Source of the DNA: Gluconobacter cadivus
Lineage (GTDB): Bacteria > Pseudomonadota > Alphaproteobacteria > Acetobacterales > Acetobacteraceae
DNA: 64,000 nucleotides
NCBI RefSeq assembly: GCF_015244745.1
Contig: NZ_JABCQI010000002.1
Coordinates: 248,001-312,000, forward strand
Reading direction: 5' to 3'
The position numbers and the translations under genes are program-made. The notes under the pieces are model-generated. The model worked only from the letters and a program-made list of their open reading frames with translations, did not search any database and was not told the origin of the DNA. Positions 1 to 9,409 of this stretch are shown one piece after another. Every line of letters starts with the position of its first letter. Positions within the stretch are counted from its first letter, which is position 1.

Positions 1-825
1 ATTTTCTCCCGCTACACACCGCTGATCCAGCCGCTGTCGCTCGATGAAGCCTATCTGGACCTGACGGACCATCTGGGCGCTTATGGCTCGGCCACATTGG
101 TCGCGGACCGCATCCGCGCGGATATCCACGCCGAAACCGGCTTAACCGCCTCGGCTGGCGTGTCCTACAACCGATTTCTGGCCAAGCTGGCCTCGGATTA
201 CCGCAAGCCCGACGGGCTGTTCGTGATTACGCCCGCCATGGGGCCGGATTTCGTCGCAGCGCTGCCCGTGGATGCGTTTCACGGCATCGGTCCGGCCACC
301 GCCCGGAAAATGCGCGCCCTCGGGATCGAGACAGGCGCGGACCTGCGGACACACGATATCGAGACCCTGACCCGGCATTTCGGCAAGGCGGCGGCCTTCT
401 ATTACGGCATCTCACGCGGCATTGATCATCGTCCCGTCGTTGTGAACCGGGAGCGCAAATCCCTCGGAACCGAGCAGACCTATCTTCAGGATCTGACCGC
501 CGAACCCGACGCACACATGGCCCTGACGCAAATCGCCGCCAAGCTGTGGGGCAGTCTGCAACGGCGCCAGCTTCAGGCTCGGACCGTAACACTGAAGGTC
601 AAATACGCCGATTTCCGCCAGATTACCCGCGCCCGCACGCTGCCTGCACCGGTTCCGTCCGAAGACGTCCTGCTGCAAACGGGCCAGAGCCTCATGATGC
701 CGCTGTTTCCTTTTGTGCCGGGCGTCCGTCTGCTGGGCCTGACCCTTTCGGGCTTTCATGCCCCCGCCCCCACGTCGTCCGACCAGATGGAACTGCTGTT
801 CCGAGACGCGCCCGACCCCTCATAA
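1..825 (+). CDS. dinB: DNA polymerase IV (DinB), 5'-truncated by window edge
   Basis: Y-family translesion polymerase; the reading frame is open from base 1, so the true start lies outside the window. The first visible residues include the catalytic palm motif SLDEAYLDLTD, followed by TASAGVSYNRFLAKLASDYRKP, the conserved block of DinB, and then a helix-hairpin-helix stretch (FHGIGPATARKMRALGI). The C-terminal little-finger domain is complete and ends with MELLFRDAPDPS. DinB copies past lesions with low fidelity. An internal ATG at base 97 would remove the catalytic SLDEAYLD block and is not the start. Confidence 0.93.
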   Translation: MFSRYTPLIQPLSLDEAYLDLTDHLGAYGSATLVADRIRADIHAETGLTASAGVSYNRFLAKLASDYRKPDGLFVITPAMGPDFVAALPVDAFHGIGPATARKMRALGIETGADLRTHDIETLTRHFGKAAAFYYGISRGIDHRPVVVNRERKSLGTEQTYLQDLTAEPDAHMALTQIAAKLWGSLQRRQLQARTVTLKVKYADFRQITRARTLPAPVPSEDVLLQTGQSLMMPLFPFVPGVRLLGLTLSGFHAPAPTSSDQMELLFRDAPDPS

Positions 826-941
826 GCGCCCTCCACGCGGAATTTATGACCCAAAGACAGGGCCGCCCTCGTGACGGCACCCGTCATCTGGCCTATGCCA
901 TGGGGGATCTTTTCACAGATAAGCCTCAGGAGAGCAGAGCC

Positions 942-2135
942 ATGACCGCGCAGGAAACGTCGGCGGCCTCACCGACGAAACGCGTTCTTGCCGTCGTCCT
1001 GTTCAATCTGCTGGTCTATATCGTGATCGGCCTGCCCAATGCCGTTCTGGCGATTTTCGTCCATCAGGGGCTGGGCTACAGCACCACTGTCGCGGGCATC
1101 ACGTTCTCGCTCCAGTATTTTGCGACCTTCGCCGCACGCCCCTCCGCCGGACGACTGGTGGACCGGATCGGCCCCAAACCCGTCGTCATCGGCGGACTTG
1201 TCACCTGCGTGCTGTCGGGACTGCTGATCGCAGGGTCCGGGCTTTTAGCCGCCACGCCGCTGCTCTCTCTGGCTGTGCTGCTGTCCAGCCGCCTGCTGCT
1301 GGGCTGGGCGGAAAGCTGGGCCGCGACCGGGGTAATCGTCTGGAACATCCGTCGCGCCGGGGCGGAGAATACCGCCATCGCCATTTCATGGAACGGCATC
1401 TGCTCCTATGGCGGAATCGCGCTGGGCGCACCGGTCGGCGCGAAACTCTCTCTGCTGGCCGCGCCTTATGGCGGGCTGGTCTCGGTCGGTATCCTCTCGG
1501 CCGCCCTCCCCCTGTTCGGCCTTGCGATCATCGGATTTTATCCCGCCGTCGAACCCCTTCCCGCGACCAGCAAGCCCATCGCTTTTTCGCGCGCCCTCAG
1601 ACTCGTTCTGCCGCATGGATCGGCGCTGGCGGCCGGGTCCATCGGATTTGGCGCCATCTCGTCGTTTCTGGCCCTGTATTATTCCGTCCTGCACTGGGAG
1701 GGCGCCGCCACTGCACTGGCGGTTTTCGGGTTCATTTTCGTCGTCATCCGCTTTTTCTTCGCCTCACAGATTGCGATCCGTGGCGGCGTGTTCGTAGCGA
1801 TCGTCTCGCTGCTGGTGGAAGCGCTGGGACTCGCCACGCTCGGCCTGTTCCAGACGCCGTTCGCAGCCCTCGTCGGGGCCGCGCTGACGGGAGCAGGCTT
1901 TTCTCTGCTCTTCCCCGCACTCGGCGTTCTGGCCGTCAATAGTGCCGGTCCGGAGAACCGCGGGGCGGCACTGGGCGCCTATTCCATCTTCATTGATCTT
2001 GCCATCGCGTTCTCGGGGCTGTTTCTTGGACAGGTCATCGAGTTCGCGGGCTACAGAACGATGTTCGCCACCACCGCAGTCTGCTGTCTGGGCGGTGTGC
2101 TGATCAGCCGTTCGCTGGGCCGCCGGATTTCCTGA
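942..2135 (+). CDS. MFS transporter, YhhS/YfcJ-like
   Basis: Polytopic inner-membrane protein of 397 residues with about twelve hydrophobic segments. The N-terminal part (IGLPNAVLAIFVHQGLGYS, then LQYFATFAARPSAGRLVDRIGPK) resembles the YhhS/YfcJ group of drug/sugar efflux-type major facilitator proteins, including the loop 2-3 motif GRLVDRIGPK. The start at 942 is chosen because AGGAGAG lies eight bases upstream and the predicted protein begins directly before the first membrane helix; the frame stays open upstream to 546 but that part overlaps dinB and is proline/arginine-rich. The substrate cannot be read from the sequence. Confidence 0.85.
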   Translation: MTAQETSAASPTKRVLAVVLFNLLVYIVIGLPNAVLAIFVHQGLGYSTTVAGITFSLQYFATFAARPSAGRLVDRIGPKPVVIGGLVTCVLSGLLIAGSGLLAATPLLSLAVLLSSRLLLGWAESWAATGVIVWNIRRAGAENTAIAISWNGICSYGGIALGAPVGAKLSLLAAPYGGLVSVGILSAALPLFGLAIIGFYPAVEPLPATSKPIAFSRALRLVLPHGSALAAGSIGFGAISSFLALYYSVLHWEGAATALAVFGFIFVVIRFFFASQIAIRGGVFVAIVSLLVEALGLATLGLFQTPFAALVGAALTGAGFSLLFPALGVLAVNSAGPENRGAALGAYSIFIDLAIAFSGLFLGQVIEFAGYRTMFATTAVCCLGGVLISRSLGRRIS

Positions 2136-2167
2136 CAGATCCTTGCTTCAACTGACACGGACCCGAC

Positions 2168-2722
2168 ATGATCATTCGTTCCTGCGCCGTTTTCTGTGGT
2201 TCCCGCTTCGGTAACTCCCCCGCTTACGCTGAAGGGGCAACAGAAATCGGAACGGCTCTGGCGCAACACGGAATCACGCTGGTTTATGGCGGCGGGCATG
2301 TCGGACTGATGGGCACGGTTGCGGATGCAGCGCTCAAAGCGGGCGGCAAGGTCATCGGCGTCATCCCCGAATTCCTCCATGCCCGCGAAGTCATGCACAA
2401 AGGCGTCACGCAGCTTGAAGTTACACCAGACATGCACACCCGCAAGGCCCGCATGTTCGAACTCTCCGACGCCTATGCCATTATTCCCGGCGGCCTCGGC
2501 ACGTTCGACGAACTCATGGAAATCATGACCTGGAAGCAGCTCGGCCTGCATCAGGAGCCGATCTATATCGTCAATATCGGCGGCTGGGCCACATCACTGG
2601 TCGACACGCTGAATGCTGCCGTCGATCAGGGGTTTGCAGACCCGTCCGCCCGCCGTCTGTTCACGGTTGTACAGGACGTGCCGGAACTGATGGAACACCT
2701 CTCCGTCAACGTCCCGGCCTAA
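2168..2722 (+). CDS. LOG-family Rossmann protein (cytokinin riboside 5'-monophosphate phosphoribohydrolase type)
   Basis: 184-residue cytosolic protein of the TIGR00730/LOG family. The nucleotide-binding GGGHVGLMG motif and the family signature PGGLGTFDELMEIMTWKQLG are both present. Characterised members hydrolyse nucleoside monophosphates to a base and ribose 5-phosphate, and plant members activate cytokinins; the bacterial role is mostly nucleotide salvage or unknown. It follows the MFS gene by 32 bases in the same direction, so co-transcription is possible. Confidence 0.88.
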   Translation: MIIRSCAVFCGSRFGNSPAYAEGATEIGTALAQHGITLVYGGGHVGLMGTVADAALKAGGKVIGVIPEFLHAREVMHKGVTQLEVTPDMHTRKARMFELSDAYAIIPGGLGTFDELMEIMTWKQLGLHQEPIYIVNIGGWATSLVDTLNAAVDQGFADPSARRLFTVVQDVPELMEHLSVNVPA

Positions 2723-2747
2723 GTTCTGGAGCGGGGCGCGTCCCCGC

Positions 2748-3224
2748 TCACCCCTCCAGCGTCGCCACCAGCAGAGCGACGATGTCTTCCAGCCGCACAC
2801 GGTCCGCGTCTGAAAACCGGTCCTTCACCGGGCTGTCGATGTCCAGCACGCCCACAAGCGCGCCCCCCGCCACGACCGGCAGCACGATTTCCGACTCCGA
2901 TGCCGCATCACAGGCGATATGGCCGGGAAACGCATGGACGTCTGGGACCACGAGCGTCTCGCGGTTCTGCGCAACCGTCCCGCACACGCCCCGGCCCAGC
3001 GGAATCCGCGTGCAGGCCAGCCGCCCCTGAAACGGCCCCAATACAAGCTGCTGTTCCGCCTCTTTCCAGAGATAGAATCCTGACCAGTTGATCTGCGGCA
3101 GGGCCTCGAACAGCAGGGCCGCGATATTGGCCATGTTGGCGATCATGTCCGTCTCGGTCGACACGACGGACCGCACCATCGGAACAAGCTCGTCAACGCT
3201 CAGGCGATGGATGGGAGCACTCAT
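2748..3224 (-). CDS. msrC: Free methionine-(R)-sulfoxide reductase (GAF domain)
   Basis: 158-residue GAF-domain enzyme that reduces free methionine-R-sulfoxide using active-site cysteines. Cys71, Cys81 and Cys105 are present with exactly the 10- and 24-residue spacing of the catalytic triad of E. coli fRMsr (Cys84/94/118), in the contexts LACTR, GVCGT and IACDA. NWSGFYL near residue 46 is also typical. The start at 3224 (MSAPIHRLS) was chosen over an upstream ATG at 3269 because homologues begin here and AGGA sits about 11 bases upstream. It converges on the LOG-family gene. Confidence 0.9.
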   Translation of the reverse strand: MSAPIHRLSVDELVPMVRSVVSTETDMIANMANIAALLFEALPQINWSGFYLWKEAEQQLVLGPFQGRLACTRIPLGRGVCGTVAQNRETLVVPDVHAFPGHIACDAASESEIVLPVVAGGALVGVLDIDSPVKDRFSDADRVRLEDIVALLVATLEG

Positions 3225-3445
3225 AAAAAGACAGTCCTGCAAAAACAGAAGATTAGAACCACCGATCATAGGTCAGATCGGAAAAAACGCGAAAGGACGC
3301 CATTTTTAATAGAAAAGCGTTCGTTTCCCGTAATGCTCCCGGGTCTGCGAGAATTATTAGAAATTATTCACAAAATAAAAAACAGTTTCTTCAAATGAAG
3401 AGACTTCTAAAAGAAGCCGGTCCTTTCGTCTGAAAGATCCTTTCC

Positions 3446-4921
3446 ATGATCCTGACATCCCAGACCCTTCCGACTCTGCCGGACTCCATCCTGACCTCGC
3501 CCTATGATCGGGCAAACGTCACACCCGGCATTGTCCATCTCAGTGTCGGCAACTTCCACCGTGCCCATCAGGCCGTCTATACGGACCGCGCTCTGGCCCT
3601 TCCGGGACAGTCCGACTGGGGCATCGTGGGCATGGGCCTGATGGACCTTCCCGGCGAAGTGGCAAAGGCCGAGGCCCTGCACGCACAGGACGGCCTCTAC
3701 ACCCTGCGTGCCTGCCCGCCGAACCGGCCCGATACGGTCCGCGTCGTCAAGTCACTGGTCGAATACATTCATGCCCCCGCCGACCGCGAGGCCGCTCTGA
3801 AGCGCCTGACGGACCCCGCCATCCGCATCGTCAGCCTGACCATCACCGAAGGCGGCTACTATATGGACGAGGCGGGCCTGTTCATGACCGAACACCCCAC
3901 CATCGCCGAAGACCTGCACCGCCCGGTCCCACAGACCGCCTTCGGCATGATGACCGAAGCCCTGCGCCAGCGCCGGGACGCCGGGATCGCGCCCTTCACT
4001 ATTCTGTCCTGCGACAACGTGCCTGCGAATGGCGATGTCGCCCGCAATGCCGTGCTGTCCTTCGCCCGTCTGCGGGACGCGGAACTGGCGGCGTGGATCG
4101 AAGCTGAAGTGGCCTTCCCGTCCTGCATGGTCGATCGCATCACCCCGGCCGTTCATCCTGCCGACGTGGCGCGACTCAATGCCCAGAGCGGCATCGAAGA
4201 CCGCGTTCCGGTTTTCTGCGAAGACTTCATCCAGTGGGTCGTGGAAGACAACTTCCCCGCCGGACGCCCGGCCTGGGAGCAGGTCGGCGTTCTGTTCACG
4301 GACGATGTCGAGCCTTACGAACAGGTCAAGCTGCGGATGCTGAACGCGTCCCATTCCATGCTGGCGCTGCCCGGCGTGCTGATGGGATACCGGCTGGTCG
4401 ATGAAGCCATGGGCGACGAACATCTCGCGGCTCTGCTGGAGCAGTTCCTGCGCCACGACGTCGCCCCACAACTGACGGCCCCTCCGGGCATCGGCCTATC
4501 GGACTATGCAGCCCTGCTTCTGGAGCGGTTCCGCAACCATGCCGTCAGTGATCAGCTTCTGCGCATTACGTCGGACAGCACATCCAAGCTGCCGGTCTTC
4601 CTGCGCGCCACGGCGGAAGACGTTCTGAAAAATGCGCAGGACCCGCGCCGGATCGCCTTCGGCCTCGCCTGCTACTGTGCCTATCTGGTGGGCCGCGACG
4701 ACGTACAGGCCAGCTTCGCCGTCACCGAACCCCGCCTGAGCGCGGAAGACCGTGCTCTGGCGCTGGACCCGAACCCGGCCAGGGCGCTGGACATGACCGT
4801 GTTCGCCGGATGGGGCCTTGAAGACTCCGCCGAGTTCCTCACGCGCTTCATCCAGACACGCGAAGACCTGAAAACACACGGCACAGCAGCCGTCCTGAAG
4901 GATCTGGTAGCAAACGTCTGA
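3446..4921 (+). CDS. Long-chain polyol dehydrogenase (mannitol 2-dehydrogenase / L-sorbose reductase family)
   Basis: 491-residue, metal-independent long-chain dehydrogenase that interconverts polyols and ketoses (mannitol/fructose, sorbitol/sorbose) with NAD(P). The catalytic KxxxxNxxH motif reads KLRMLNASH with Lys295, Asn300 and His303, the same numbering as the Pseudomonas fluorescens mannitol dehydrogenase. The N-terminal IVHLSVGNFHRAHQAVYTD segment is the usual cofactor-side motif. In Gluconobacter, enzymes of this family include the NADPH-linked L-sorbose reductase that lets cells assimilate sorbose made by SldAB, which is encoded 4.5 kb away; substrate and cofactor remain open. An AT-rich 221-base leader precedes it. 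Confidence 0.88.
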   Translation: MILTSQTLPTLPDSILTSPYDRANVTPGIVHLSVGNFHRAHQAVYTDRALALPGQSDWGIVGMGLMDLPGEVAKAEALHAQDGLYTLRACPPNRPDTVRVVKSLVEYIHAPADREAALKRLTDPAIRIVSLTITEGGYYMDEAGLFMTEHPTIAEDLHRPVPQTAFGMMTEALRQRRDAGIAPFTILSCDNVPANGDVARNAVLSFARLRDAELAAWIEAEVAFPSCMVDRITPAVHPADVARLNAQSGIEDRVPVFCEDFIQWVVEDNFPAGRPAWEQVGVLFTDDVEPYEQVKLRMLNASHSMLALPGVLMGYRLVDEAMGDEHLAALLEQFLRHDVAPQLTAPPGIGLSDYAALLLERFRNHAVSDQLLRITSDSTSKLPVFLRATAEDVLKNAQDPRRIAFGLACYCAYLVGRDDVQASFAVTEPRLSAEDRALALDPNPARALDMTVFAGWGLEDSAEFLTRFIQTREDLKTHGTAAVLKDLVANV

Positions 4922-4998
4922 AAGTTTTTGGGTTCCGCCTTTTTTCAAAAAGGCGGAGTTCTTTGAAGCTTTTTGAAAAAAGCTTCACCAAAAACTTT
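4921..4998. terminator. Three-helix-junction bidirectional terminator
   Basis: Between the convergent polyol dehydrogenase and murA genes. An 11-bp outer stem (AAAGTTTTTGG at 4921-4931 pairing with CCAAAAACTTT at 4988-4998) encloses two perfect 10-bp hairpins: CCGCCTTTTT/AAAAAGGCGG (4935-4956) and GAAGCTTTTT/AAAAAGCTTC (4965-4986). T and A runs on both sides would terminate transcription from either strand. The first base overlaps the stop codon of the upstream gene. Confidence 0.85.
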
Positions 4999-5006
4999 TA
5001 TCGCTG

Positions 5007-6263
5007 TTAGTCCGAAACGCGGGCGATATCGGCACCGCAGGCGGCGAGCTTGCGGTCCACACCTTCGTAGCCCCGGTCCAGATGGTAGATGCGGCTGAGC
5101 TGCGTCTCGCCTTCGGCTGCCAGACCCGCGAGGATCAGCGAGAAGGATGCTCGCAGGTCAGTCGCCATGACCGGCGCACCCGACAGCTTCGACACGCCAC
5201 GGATAATGGCCGAGCGTCCATGCACATTCACACGCGCGCCCATCCGGTTGAGTTCGGGAACATGCATGAAACGGTTCTCGAAAATCGTCTCGGTAATCAT
5301 GGACGCCCCTTCCGCCACGGACAGCATCGCCATGAACTGCGCCTGCATGTCCGTCGGAAAACCGGGATACGGCTCGGTCATGATGTCCACGCCCTGAAGT
5401 GTGCCGCTGCGACGGACCCGCAGACCGCGCGCCTCTTCCACAACCTCGACGCCTGTTTCTTCCAGCGTACGAATGACAGAGCCCAGATCATCGGCCCGTC
5501 CGCCCACAAGCAGCAAATCCCCACCCGTAATGCCAGCCGCGCAGGCATAGGTGCCGCATTCGATGCGGTCCGGCATGACGGCGTAATGCGCGCCGTGCAG
5601 CTTCTCCACACCGTCAATGACCAGCGTGCCCGAGCCTTCGCCCGTGATCTGCGCGCCCATCGCGTTGAGGCAATGCACCAGATCGCTGATTTCAGGTTCA
5701 CGCGCGGCGTTGACGATATGAGTGCGCCCCTTGGCCAGCGTTGCGGCCATCAGCAGGTTCTCGGTCGCGCCCACACTGGCGAACGGCAGGATGATCCGGT
5801 CACCCTTCAGCCCGTCCGGAGCAGTCGCATTGATATAGCCGTTTTCCAGCCGGATCACGGCCCCCAGCGTCTCAAGCCCCTTGAGATGCATGTCGACCGG
5901 GCGCGTGCCGATGGCGCAGCCACCGGGCAGCGAAACCTTCGCCTCACGCGCCCGCGCCAGAAGCGGGCCGAGAACCAGAATGGAGGCGCGCATCTTGGAG
6001 ACGATGTCATAGGGCGCCTCGACGGAACCGATTTCGCCGCCGATGGACAGCGTGCGCGGCCCGACGTCTTCAACCGCAATGCCCAGTCCCAGCAGCAGGT
6101 CGCGCATCGTCTGGATATCCGCGATGCCCGGCACATTGGACAGCACCAGCCGCTCGGACGTCAGAAGCCCCGCAACCATGAGCTTGAGGCCAGAGTTCTT
6201 GGCCCCCCCGATCTCGATTTCGCCTGTCAGGCGGCGGCCACCGCGAATGATAAAACGGTCCAT
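5007..6263 (-). CDS. murA: UDP-N-acetylglucosamine 1-carboxyvinyltransferase
   Basis: 418-residue cytoplasmic enzyme for the first committed step of peptidoglycan synthesis, transferring enolpyruvate from PEP to UDP-GlcNAc. The N-terminal [23 protein letters not shown] region carries the UDP-GlcNAc-binding Lys-Asn pair. The active-site loop has the PEP-binding cysteine in [15 protein letters not shown]. Length is normal for the family. It lies 39 bases downstream of dcd in the same direction and ends against the three-helix terminator. Confidence 0.97.
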   Translation of the reverse strand: MDRFIIRGGRRLTGEIEIGGAKNSGLKLMVAGLLTSERLVLSNVPGIADIQTMRDLLLGLGIAVEDVGPRTLSIGGEIGSVEAPYDIVSKMRASILVLGPLLARAREAKVSLPGGCAIGTRPVDMHLKGLETLGAVIRLENGYINATAPDGLKGDRIILPFASVGATENLLMAATLAKGRTHIVNAAREPEISDLVHCLNAMGAQITGEGSGTLVIDGVEKLHGAHYAVMPDRIECGTYACAAGITGGDLLLVGGRADDLGSVIRTLEETGVEVVEEARGLRVRRSGTLQGVDIMTEPYPGFPTDMQAQFMAMLSVAEGASMITETIFENRFMHVPELNRMGARVNVHGRSAIIRGVSKLSGAPVMATDLRASFSLILAGLAAEGETQLSRIYHLDRGYEGVDRKLAACGADIARVSD

Positions 6264-6302
6264 GGTGCGATCCTTGAGAAACGGGCCTTGAGAAGCGGAG
6301 GG

Positions 6303-6854
6303 TTAAAGGCGGGGCGTGGTGACGCCGGACTGGCGCATGTATTTTCCGGCACGGTCGGCATAGCTGACCTCACAGGGGCTGGCGCCCTGAAAGAACAGGA
6401 ACTGGCAGATGCCTTCGTTCGCATAGATCCGCGCGGGCAGCGGCGTGGTGTTGCTGATCTCGATCGTGACCTGCCCCTCCCATTCCGGCTCCAGCGGCGT
6501 GACGTTCACGATGATGCCGCAGCGCGCATAGGTGGACTTGCCGAGACACACCACCAACGTGTCACGCGGGATGCGGAAATACTCGACCGTATGCGCCAGC
6601 GCGAAGCTGTTGGGCGGGATGGTGATGTCCCCTGTACGGGTCACAAAACTGTTGGAGGCAAAATTCTTCGGATCAACAATGGCGCTGTCCACATCCGTGA
6701 AGATCTTGAATTCATCGGCCACACGCGCATCATAGCCATAGGATGACAGCCCGTAGGAAATGACGCCCTCGCGCTTCTGGGCCTCCACGAACGGCTCGAT
6801 CATGCCTTTTTCCCGGGCCATCTGGCGAATCCATGTGTCGGGCATGATGGGCAT
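6303..6854 (-). CDS. dcd: dCTP deaminase
   Basis: 183-residue enzyme that deaminates dCTP to dUTP, the main route to dUMP and thymidylate in proteobacteria. The protein is collinear with the family: PDTWIRQM at the N-terminus, [45 protein letters not shown] with the catalytic glutamate, and the C-terminal [21 protein letters not shown] few bases of non-coding DNA separate it from murA, suggesting one transcript. Confidence 0.96.
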   Translation of the reverse strand: MPIMPDTWIRQMAREKGMIEPFVEAQKREGVISYGLSSYGYDARVADEFKIFTDVDSAIVDPKNFASNSFVTRTGDITIPPNSFALAHTVEYFRIPRDTLVVCLGKSTYARCGIIVNVTPLEPEWEGQVTIEISNTTPLPARIYANEGICQFLFFQGASPCEVSYADRAGKYMRQSGVTTPRL

Positions 6855-6943
6855 GAAAGCACTCCTGAGCGGGGCGACAGAAATCGCCGTGCGTCTAACC
6901 CACCTGCTCTAGCGAGCGACGCCCGATCACGCAATGTGTCAGA

Positions 6944-7858
6944 TCAGTCATTTTTCGTGAGCGCCTGTGACGAACGGCCCAGCAGGGCTTCCAGCCACTG
7001 CGGACGCAACTCACTGGTCAGCACACCGCCCACGATCAGCACAGCCCCCAGCAGCGTCGCAGGAGGCAGATGATCGCCTGCCATCCATCCCACAAGCCCG
7101 CCCCAGACGGGCTCTCCGGCATAGATCACGGCTGCTTTTGTGGGAGAGATGGATTTCTGCGCCCAGTTCATCACGACCTGCACCAGCGCACTCAACCCAC
7201 CCAGAGCCAGCGCACAGGCGATCCAGACCCATGAAAAGGCCGGAAGCACTTCCCCTGAAACCGGGACCATCAGCCCGGCAAACAGACTACCCGCGAAAAG
7301 CTGCATGACCGTTATACGCAGACTGTCCACACCGCGCGCGTAAAGGCTGATGAGAACGATCTCGATCGCAATGGCAATCGCGGCACACAGCGTCAGCAGA
7401 TCACCACGCCCAAAAGACAGCGACAGCGCCGCCGGTCCGGCAAGACAGACCAATCCTGCGAATGCCAGACCGATCCCGAGCCAACTCATGAGATGCGGCG
7501 CCCGGCGCAGGAACGCCCACTGAAAGATCGGCACGAGCGGAACGTAGAGCGCCGTAATAAAGGCGGAACGGCTGCTTGTGATGTCGTGCAATCCCGCACT
7601 CTGCAACACATAGCCGGTCGCAAGAGTAACGCCGATCAAGGTTCCGGCCCAGATTTCCCGCCGGTTGAAATCCAGCAGTTTCCGCCCGGCCAGAAGGCCG
7701 ACGAAAACTGCAGCCATCATGAACCGGACAAAAACGAAAAACCGCGGTCCGCAATGCTGCATGGCGGTATGCAGCACGAGGAAGGTCCCACCCCACAATA
7801 CTGTCACGCCCGTAAGCGCCAGCTCCTCTGGGGACGGCATGGGAAACTTGCGTTTCAC
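6944..7858 (-). CDS. DMT-superfamily (EamA) transporter
   Basis: 304-residue inner-membrane protein with about ten hydrophobic helices in two EamA halves. The first half has TGVTVLWGGTFLVLHTAMQ, and the second the family-typical AVIYAGEPVWGGLVGWMAGDHL near residue 240, both characteristic of drug/metabolite exporters. The substrate is unknown. It follows the small protein at 7865-8044 with a 6-base gap and may belong to the same unit as the glycosyltransferase. Confidence 0.85.
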   Translation of the reverse strand: MKRKFPMPSPEELALTGVTVLWGGTFLVLHTAMQHCGPRFFVFVRFMMAAVFVGLLAGRKLLDFNRREIWAGTLIGVTLATGYVLQSAGLHDITSSRSAFITALYVPLVPIFQWAFLRRAPHLMSWLGIGLAFAGLVCLAGPAALSLSFGRGDLLTLCAAIAIAIEIVLISLYARGVDSLRITVMQLFAGSLFAGLMVPVSGEVLPAFSWVWIACALALGGLSALVQVVMNWAQKSISPTKAAVIYAGEPVWGGLVGWMAGDHLPPATLLGAVLIVGGVLTSELRPQWLEALLGRSSQALTKND

Positions 7859-7864
7859 GGGCTC

Positions 7865-8044
7865 TCAGCGCTCGTCGGGAGCGGATGAGGGAGCCTCATC
7901 CTGCGGACGCGCACGCTGCTGCTGTTTGCGGCGCATCAGATTGGCCCGTAGCGCCTTGGCCTCGCGGCTTTCCCGCTCTTCCTTTGCGGCCGCAGCGCGG
8001 TCACGGATGATCTGCTCCGTGGGTTTTGCGTCCTTACCGGTCAT
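7865..8044 (-). CDS. Small highly charged hypothetical protein
   Basis: 59-residue protein beginning MTGKDAKPTEQIIRD, rich in Arg, Lys, Glu and Ala through its middle, suggesting a single charged helix, and ending in an acidic/serine tail (DEAPSSAPDER). It starts inside the last 11 bases of the glycosyltransferase gene, which argues for translational coupling. A longer upstream frame is possible but the MTGKDAKP start fits the overlap. No family recognised. Confidence 0.6.
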   Translation of the reverse strand: MTGKDAKPTEQIIRDRAAAAKEERESREAKALRANLMRRKQQQRARPQDEAPSSAPDER

Positions 8045-9218
8045 GGTTCTGTTCCTCGAATGTCGTCCGCAGACGGGTGCCCAGAAGCTCGTCATACACA
8101 CCGAGCGTGCGGGCCTGCATCAGCGCTGTCGTATAATGGGCGACGGCATGGGTGCGGGCCTTGTCCATCATCCGGTCCTGCATGTCCCAGTCCATAAGCA
8201 GGATGGTTTTAAGGGCCTCGGCCAACGCCTCCGCATCACCGGGCGGCACGACCAGACCCGTCTCCCCGGGCAGGATCGTTTCCATCATGGCCCCCTGCGC
8301 CGTGCCGATCACCGGACGGCCCATCATCTGCGCCTCAACCAGCGTGCGACCGAACGGTTCAGGCCGGAGCGAAGGCGCTACGACAACAGTCGCCAGATCA
8401 CAGGCCGCAGGCATGTCCGTACAGGTTCCGGCAAACCGGACACGATCCTCAAGACCAAGTTCCCGCACGCGCTGCTGCAATCGACGCGAGAACTTCCGGT
8501 CACCCTCCGGCCCCGCCAGAACGCAGATCCATCCTGTATCCGCCCGATCCCGCAAGAGCGCCAACGCCTCAATCAGAACGCCCTGCCCTTTCCACTCCGT
8601 CAACCGGGCGGGCATGAAAATGACGTCTTCACCGTGCAACACACCCCAGGCTTCAGCAAGTTTCTGCACACGCTCGCCGGAAATCACGCCGGGTTCGAAC
8701 TCCTGCGGGTCCGCCCCGCGCGGAATGACACGAAGACGGCTTTCCGGCACGCCGTATTCGCTCCGCAAACGGTTCGCAATGAACTCCGAAATGGCGATGA
8801 CGCGCACGCCCCGCGCCAGCACGGAATTATAGAGTTTCTTGCCCCACCATGTCGCCTCATGCACGCCATGCCATGTCGTCACGAGCGGGATGTTTTCGCG
8901 GCGACAGGCGATCCATGCTGCCCAGGCCGGAATGCGCGAGCGCGCATGGACCAGATCCACGCCTTCACGCCGGATAATCGCCTGAAGATCCCGCGCCCGG
9001 CGCAGAACGGCGAAAGGGGATTTTTTCTTCAGATCAAGCGCGATATGCCGCCCGCCCGCATGACGGAGCTGCACCAGAAGACGCCCCGGACGCGAAGCCA
9101 CAAGCGCGGTCCCGCCGCCTTGGGTGATGGCAGACGCAATCTCGACAGCCCCGCGCTCCAGACCGCCGGTGCCCAGCGCCGGAAGAACCTGAAGGATGAC
9201 GGGAGAGCGGTCGGTCAT
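8034..9218 (-). CDS. Glycosyltransferase family 4 protein
   Basis: 394-residue GT-B glycosyltransferase. The N-terminal domain has a glycine-rich loop (LPALGTGGLERGAVEIASA) and the acceptor-side TTWHGVHEATWWGKKLYN; the C-terminal GT4 domain shows ARLTEWKGQGVLIEAL and the sugar-nucleotide-binding PEPFGRTLVEAQMMGRPVIGT, containing the conserved EX7E pair. Such proteins usually add sugars to LPS core, lipid or exopolysaccharide at the inner membrane face; donor and acceptor are unknown. Confidence 0.88.
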   Translation of the reverse strand: MTDRSPVILQVLPALGTGGLERGAVEIASAITQGGGTALVASRPGRLLVQLRHAGGRHIALDLKKKSPFAVLRRARDLQAIIRREGVDLVHARSRIPAWAAWIACRRENIPLVTTWHGVHEATWWGKKLYNSVLARGVRVIAISEFIANRLRSEYGVPESRLRVIPRGADPQEFEPGVISGERVQKLAEAWGVLHGEDVIFMPARLTEWKGQGVLIEALALLRDRADTGWICVLAGPEGDRKFSRRLQQRVRELGLEDRVRFAGTCTDMPAACDLATVVVAPSLRPEPFGRTLVEAQMMGRPVIGTAQGAMMETILPGETGLVVPPGDAEALAEALKTILLMDWDMQDRMMDKARTHAVAHYTTALMQARTLGVYDELLGTRLRTTFEEQNHDR

Positions 9219-9329
9219 GAGGGTTCTGCGGGGCCTGTTCCGGAAGGGTATTTTCAGATGAAAACAGCCTGTAGCCGGGTCTGCCTCCCCTTCCCACCCG
9301 AAAAATGAAAAACGATCGCCCTGAACGAC

Positions 9330-9376
9330 AAAAGGGGCGGCCTCCGTGCCATTTCCGGCACGAAAACCACCCCTTC
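9330..9376 (-). terminator. Rho-independent terminator of sldBA
   Basis: Read on the minus strand, AAGGGGTGG (9367-9375) pairs with CCGCCCCTT (9332-9340) with one mismatch, enclosing a perfect inner CGTGCC/GGCACG hairpin (9345-9362), followed by TTTTG. It lies 34 bases after the sldA stop codon. Confidence 0.75.
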
Positions 9377-9409
9377 CGCCTGTATCGGGAGCCTCAGCCC
9401 CCGGTTTTA

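Noticed and set aside
546-941. N-terminal extension of the MFS transporter into dinB
   Set aside because: Would add 132 non-membrane residues overlapping dinB; the ATG at 942 has a good ribosome site.
5082-6746. 554-codon plus-strand frame across murA and dcd
   Set aside because: Crosses two well-supported genes in antisense and has low-complexity His/Arg/Gln content.
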